Under the pieces are notes generated by a model, which had not been told where the DNA came from, did no database searches, and saw only the letters and a list, made by a program, of their open reading frames with translations. A stretch of DNA of 64,000 nt from Ciona intestinalis. Lineage: Eukaryota; Chordata; Ascidiacea; Phlebobranchia; Cionidae. Position numbers and translations under genes: made by a program. The stretch spans positions 4,014,965-4,078,964 of the forward strand of contig NC_020177.2 in assembly GCF_000224145.3 (NCBI RefSeq), in the 5' to 3' direction. Of the stretch, positions 58,701 through 64,000 are shown piece by piece; positions within the stretch are counted from its first letter, which is position 1; every line of letters starts with the position of its first letter.

Positions 58701-61700
58701 TGGAATGTCATCGGTTCGTTTTGTTTCCGAACATTTCTGTTGTGTTGGTCAGTATTGAGCATAATGATCGCATAAGAGAGCGTGAATGCAGCGTCAAGGT
58801 TCATGAAGGGATGGTGGTTACATTCCTGTAAGATGGGATATAATATTAATAGGATTCTATTTTATATGGGGGAGGTCAGATAGCATAGCTTGCTGTGGGT
58901 CCTGGGATTCAGGCCAGGGCTGGACCAAAGTGATACAACCTATTAGTGACTGCTGGGATAGGGCAAGACACTTCTCGTTAGCAGGCACTTATGAGTTGTA
59001 TCACCCTGGGTGTTGTGTTAATGGGCCAACTCTGACCTGAATCATAATTCCCATAGCGTGGCACATTGTATGTCCTCACACAAGTAGAATAGAATACATA
59101 CAACCAAACTGATTTATCCATCATTATACCAAAGTTAATCTACCTACCGACCAATATGCAGAGAAAGCTTCAATAAGTCGTTGTATAACTGGTGCTTCAC
59201 CAGGTAATCTGAACGCTTCAAGATACATCCGCAAACTTTCATCCACACGAAGGCCCTCAAATTTGAATGTTCTGTGAGGTCACAATGAAATATTTTAATA
59301 AAGATCTGAAAACTGAGTCTTAGCCAAGATGGAAAGTAACTAACTGCACAGGGGCTGATAAGTTAAACAAAGTAAGTAATTACAAAATTTGTATATTTGA
59401 CTTGCAGATTTTACAATCTCAATTAAGTACTAATACCATAACCCCTGGCAACATAAGATAAGACAATATAAAAAAAAAAACTTTAAAAGACAGCTAACAC
59501 GAAAGACATTCCCACCTCACAAAATTATCCAGGATTTCCGGATGCCTCCGATCACTTATATACTCCCCAATCATCTTCTTATCCAACCATGGGTTCGCTC
59601 GCAGCCAGAGGGAAACCTCCCGGACATCAAGAGGGACAGCGAGAAGATTCTGCTCCTGGAGGAAACCGATTCCCTTCTTCGGTTTCTGGTTGAAAAGTTC
59701 CGTCCCATTTTGCAAAATCTGGAGAGTTAAATAAAAAAATGTGCATTAAAATCAGTGGTTTAAAATTTGTGTAATACTAACTTATTGTTTCCCAGCACAT
59801 TTAAAAGTGTTTAGGATTTTTTTAAAATTTTGCATTTAAGTTTTAAATTTAAACATTTTTTTTTACCTTTTTCTTTTGTTTTATCTTCTGCAGTTCCTCT
59901 ATTGTTGGTATTGGTCCGCTAAATCTTTCTGGTATTTCTGTCGGTGTGAGCTTTGCTGCCACCTGCTGAATGTTGACTGGATTTGCAGATGTCCACTCGG
60001 TGGGGGGCTTGGTTGCAATATCAGGTGTTGATGGTGGTGTGGCTAAAAAAAGGGTCTGGCAACACTGGACAATGCAATATAATACAAGCAAGCCACAGAA
60101 ATAAATAAATTTGTATTACCAGTGTTGCGCAATTAAAAATACTCACCAGTCTCAGCAGAGGCAACACTAGAAGTATCTTCGAGACTTTTGTTCTCGTTTT
60201 GATTACATCTATGTTCAATACTCCGTACCACAGTAAGCAAGGCATCCAACGATAGAAGGTGTGTTGTGTACAAACCAGACACAGGGAAAGCATTCTAAAT
60301 TAATCATAAAATAACTTTTAACAATACAACACTAAGAAATTGACTCTTCATTAACTCCTCCGAGGATTTGTCAGTTCATTGCATGCACTTTTACTTGAAA
60401 CTTTAATTAAAATGATCTAGGACAAAATTTTCAAGTTTTCAGGTGCAATGTTGGAAAAAAACGCAAAAAATCAACCAACATTGGAAAGAAGTTCGCAATC
60501 TCAAAAATTTTAAGCACATTCTAGTCTAACTATTTAACAAATCAACTATTTTAACTGATAAAAAAAATCGCAAAAATGTAACGCACCTTAGAAAGAAGTT
60601 TGCTGAGTTCATCAAACATATTGGAGCAATAGAAATCACAATCATAGTTAAGGTAAACCTCCGTTACGAGCCCTGGTATATGCCATAGCTGCACTACTGC
60701 CTCTAGTGACAGCTCTTTTATCTCGTACGACATTTTTGGATTATCCGAAGTTATCAGATCCATTATTTTCTTTAAAAATGACTGAAAAAAAGTCTTATTT
60801 CATATATTTGATTAATTACATGAGCAAATGCAAGCTTCTAAATTCTTTTTTTTTAATAATTTAGAGCATTAATTAGCAAAGGAGGCCTTTTTTAACAAGA
60901 AATTTGAAAATTAGATGAAAACGTTAATTAAAACCTACCTGAATATTTTTTTCCCTAATGAGGTATAGTATAGACAAATGCTAAAGATATACAGAAAAAA
61001 AACTAAAGTTAAACCAACCCCAACCTACCTCAAGCTGAAACTTTAGTTTCTTTCTCATTGATTCAAAGATAAGAAGAGAAACTCTCAGAGAAGCCGCCAC
61101 CAATCCCAATCTATCCACACTTAGTAGCTGGGGAGGGATAACAAGTTAAAATAAGTTTGTATACTTTAATAGAAGTTGTTTTGCTCTGCCAAAAAAATTG
61201 TAGGGTTCTAACCCCTAACCCAGCCGAATATGTAAAATAGAAAACACATATATTTTGACCACTTCTAATATGATTTCATCAAGTAGTGATTAATTCAGTT
61301 TTGTACAAAACAGGTCTTTGTCAAAAGGTTTCTAACGATGTTTGGGATTTTGTGTCGTTACTAAGGGGTGTCTAAAAGAGGTTTATGAAACCATTTACCT
61401 GAAATAAATATCTACACATATCATCTTTCACGAGCGTGAGAAGTGATGGGAACTTCATGATCTCATCACGTGAAGTTTCTAAGGCAACCATCATCAAAGA
61501 CATTCCCATATGAATCATGACATCAGTGTTGTGTCTTTGTGATCAAATAAGTGTAATTTAGACTATAAATGTTCGTAATTTTTAACTAAATATGATAAAA
61601 GCATATTATTTTTTCTTATACAGGTCATCTTCAATAAATAACACAGAATACATTTCTAAAAGAGCTGTTTTAGAGGATCACATGAAATTATATGATTGAA

Positions 61701-63935
61701 AACCCAATCATGCTTCTAACCTGTCATGAGGGTTTGTGAGAGAGATGAGAAATCTGAACAACTCACGAATGCACGGTAGAGCATACGGTACCAGTGGTCC
61801 CGTGAAACCAATTGGTCTTGGAGAAGATGCGAACCTTACCTGGATAAAAGGGTGGGTAAAATTTATGCTCACTGTCGAGATATAACATAGTCGTATTTAT
61901 ACACCTCATGCTCACTGTCGAGATAAAACATGGGTGTATTTCAATACACCAGACAGACATGGTGTATCAATAGACAGTCCATACACCTTATGCTCACTGC
62001 CGATTTAAACAATACCCCACAAAACTCACCCCTCTCGCTTGATTGGCTGTGTTATCAACTGAACTTGATTCCGAGACTTGTGATTGGCCGTCTACATCTT
62101 CAACAAGCGAATCAGGAAGCTGCGAAAGTTCTTCTCCGTCCCCATTGGTCGCTTCAGTGTCAGCTTGCTCACCCTGAAAATAAACAGTCAAATTTATTTT
62201 CAAAATCCCCAAAATTTTTTATGGGACTAGAGATTGAATTATAAGTTATACACTGTTTTAAAAACACCTATATTTTTAGTAAGTTTTCCCGGAAACATTT
62301 TTTAATGATTTTTTAAATTGTTTTAACAAACAATTAACTTTCTTACATCATCATTTTCTTTGTTCTCGTCAGAAACTTCGTTCTTTTCTAGTTTGGCTTC
62401 TGCGAAAATAACAAAAGTCATACAATGGTTATAATAGACAAAATTAGACAAAAAACTTTAAATTTAAAGAAATGTGAATGAATGAATGAATGAATGAATG
62501 TAAAGAAAATGTGATTTCAGATCTGAGGTAATATAATTGAATTACAAATGAATATTAACCTTCTGAAGTTTCTTCTGGTTCAACCTCAAATGTAACGCTT
62601 TCTTCAACCACTGGTGCTTCACTGAAATAAGGTAAAAATTACACAGATAAAAAAGAAACCAAAAAAATCTTAACTGCTACAAAATACATAACATACAAAA
62701 ATCAATAAACGAATTGTATAACATGAGACAAATATATCACCTATATAACATCAGAAGCCTTATTTTTAAATGGAATCAAGAAAATCTTGGTAATTATAAT
62801 GTTCCACCTTGCCGACCTTGGTATTGAAGGTGTGTTCTCCTCTGATGGTGTTTCATTTTGTTGTGGGGGAATTTCCGGTGTGGGGGCAGGGGAATTTTCA
62901 TGGGTAATCCCCGATAACGCTTCTTTTCTTTCTTTCTTTGATATTTTGTTGCCCCGTCGTTGTCGCTTGCCTCTCTGGGTGTCAGTCATACCCCCAGCTC
63001 GCATTTTTAACTGAGGTTAAATAAAAGTTTTTGTGTATCTGTTTGCAGTCTTAGTGTAATGTTACTTTGTACTGCTTGTTAAGGTATTATGTCATGTTAG
63101 TGTAACTTCTCTTCTTAATTGTTATAATATATGTAACTTATATTTTGCAATGTTGTACCTCAGTAGCTATAATTATTCCATTCATACCTGTGTGGACAGT
63201 AGCCACTAAGCACTTAAATATGCGGTAATACGTATATTCAAACAATTCAGTTATTTTACACAGTATTCACCTTTCTCATGGAGTTTAACGACAAATTTTT
63301 GGCATCCTCCTTAAATTCAGGAAGTCTCGTGAAAAGTACCTGCACCATGTCCACTAGGGTGTGCTCGGCAGATTTCCGCAGCAGCTCTATGACATCACNN
63401 NNNNNNNNNNNNNNNNNNNNNNNNNNNNNNNNNNNNNNNNNNNNNNNNNNNNNNNNNNNNNNNATGAGAAACAAGAGGTGCTTCGTGTGGTAATATATTG
63501 ATTTTTAACCAATACCAAGCTGACGGCAGTTTATTACATGGACGGATATACAACTGTTGGGATAATGTGCCAACTATGCGTTGTATGATCATTTATAGCA
63601 GCAAAATACATTGGCAATCTGTTTCAATACACTTATGATTCATTTTTTTNCAAGAAATATTGCTAATATACAAATTGTTTTACAAAAACTAAAATTTTGG
63701 ATTAAAACCAAGAGGTTAAAAACAATGACATAATGTTTTTTTATTCCTTTATTCTAATGTTTAACTCACCACTAAGCCTCATTTCAAAGCAGATTCGAAA
63801 ACATGATTGCATTATTTCACATACTGCTTCGTTTGTTAGTAAGGTGCCTACTTTACTGAGAAGCAAGACACGTAAAACCTGAATGGGTAAAACTATTTTA
63901 AACAAAACAGTATCGAAACTTTCCCATGCAAACAT
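49710..63935 (-). CDS. GBF1: GBF1, Golgi Arf guanine-nucleotide exchange factor (5' end off the window)
   Basis: About thirty exons read right to left. The first seen (about 63770-63880) gives [20 protein letters not shown], then [20 protein letters not shown] at 63270-63398: the DCB region. The HUS region follows from about 61840 to 60145 (including [20 protein letters not shown] and [20 protein letters not shown]). The Sec7 domain spans about 59718-58620: [37 protein letters not shown] with the glutamic-finger Glu in PGEAP, and [22 protein letters not shown] regions fill 58340 to about 50600 and end with [14 protein letters not shown] and [19 protein letters not shown], nearly as in human GBF1. 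The tail (49710-50230) is Pro-rich without a fold. GBF1 loads Arf1 with GTP at the early Golgi and allows COPI coat assembly; it is the brefeldin A target. The last exon may be split at a GTAAGT near 49899 or read through. A lysine-rich insert ([20 protein letters not shown], near 52870) is one feature I cannot place. Confidence 0.95.
50362..50487 (-). repeat. tRNA-derived SINE, copy
   Basis: Words AACCACTGGGTTGAGGCAAT, TTAGGTGTCTTGTCCAAGAG and the tRNA-like head read in reverse near 50450-50487 (GGTTGAGGTGCTCGCCTCTC on the minus strand). Intron of GBF1. Confidence 0.65.
51030..51125 (+). repeat. GTTATAACGACTGTCGTTG repeat family, copy
   Basis: GGTGTGTAAAACTGAACACT, TGTATTACAACGACTGTTGT, GGGATAAATAAGTTACATTA in family order. 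Intron of GBF1. Confidence 0.65.
57110..57268 (-). repeat. TAGGGTGGGG element, copy 18 (degenerate)
   Basis: GTTTGAGGTAAGGTGGTCCA, CATTCTATGTTCTCGTCTCA and GGTACCCATCTTACCTATTC match the family interior and right end. Intron of GBF1. Confidence 0.55.
57491..57660 (+). repeat. GTTATAACGACTGTCGTTG repeat family, tandem copies
   Basis: Two partial copies in a row (GGGAACTCGTAAGCGAGTAC ... GTGTTGTAACA; then GGTAATTCAAAAGCAGGAAT ... GTTATAACAACTGTCATTGC ... GATAAACAAGTTACATTC) and a third at about 57728-57800. Intron of GBF1. Confidence 0.65.
58890..59075. repeat. CCATGGGTGTTGTGG / AGGTCCCATGG repeat family, copy
   Basis: GGTCCTGGGATTCAGGCCAG, CACCCTGGGTGTTGTGTTAA and GGGCCAACTCTGACCTGAAT; the neighbouring copy 58405-58515 shows the same word order. 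Both lie in GBF1 introns flanking a Sec7 exon. Confidence 0.55.
62476..62500 (+). repeat. (GAAT)n microsatellite
   Basis: Six units of GAAT/AATG in a GBF1 intron. Confidence 0.9.
63399..63463. other. assembly gap, 65 N, at a GBF1 exon edge
   Basis: The exon carrying [15 protein letters not shown] runs into the gap, so its acceptor site is not visible. A single N lies at 63650. Confidence 0.98.
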
Positions 63936-64000
63936 TTGTAAACATAAAAATAACAGAGGAAGTTGTGTTTCATGATCATAGGCTAATCCATATGGTGATG

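Noticed and set aside
1-64000. Retroviral, LTR, Polinton or LINE copies
   Set aside because: No reverse transcriptase, integrase, capsid or polymerase-like frame and no long direct terminal repeats were seen; all mobile DNA here is short and non-coding.

Overview
The window looks like nuclear DNA of a sea squirt, most likely Ciona intestinalis (robusta) or a close relative. The genome is AT-rich and compact, exons are short, and introns of 50-1000 bases have canonical GT..AG ends. Several short repeat families recur in introns and between genes, above all a roughly 190-base inverted-terminal-repeat element that starts TAGGGTGGGGGAAGATGGGAC. The gene set is metazoan and chordate-like (terminal-complement MACPF protein, GBF1, androglobin, GCNA). 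Species is inferred; no search was possible. There are no prokaryotic features. Three assembly gaps lie at 28766-29765, 33815-33864 and 63399-63463. All gene models were spliced by eye from exon reading frames, so single exon ends may be off by a few bases. Layout, left to right: (1) 1-2755, minus: the first nine exons of androglobin (calpain-like region), running off the left edge, with forkhead and RFX-like sites upstream. (2) 3310-8060, minus: a secreted-then-anchored receptor with signal peptide, two C-type lectin domains, Ser/Thr-rich stalk, one membrane span and a long tail with YxxL/I motifs. (3) 8888-13817, minus: a small membrane protein with LAT/NTAL/PAG-like architecture (very short outside end, one span, CxxC just inside, Tyr-rich disordered tail). 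(4) 15410-22268, minus: a C6-like complement/perforin family protein (TSP1, LDLa, MACPF, EGF-like). (5) 24657-27217, plus: GCNA, a SprT-type protease of DNA-protein crosslink repair. (6) 27625-31317: a 31-base minisatellite that changes orientation twice and holds a 1000-N gap. (7) 31763-38907, minus: an A20/Cezanne-type OTU protein whose catalytic Cys and His both appear to be replaced. (8) 40586-49392, minus: an animal lipoxygenase with all iron ligands and C-terminal Ile. (9) 49710-64000, minus: GBF1, the Golgi Arf-GEF, running off the right edge. How they fit together: genes 2, 3 and 4 sit head-to-tail on one strand and are receptor-like, adaptor-like and effector-like immune candidates; gene 7 (ubiquitin editing in NF-kB signalling in its relatives) and gene 8 (eicosanoid synthesis) add two more inflammation-related genes within 30 kb. 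Androglobin, GCNA and GBF1 are housekeeping or germline/cilia genes with no evident link. The least expected item is the pair in regions 2 and 3: a lectin receptor with tyrosine motifs next to a LAT-like transmembrane adaptor in an invertebrate chordate.
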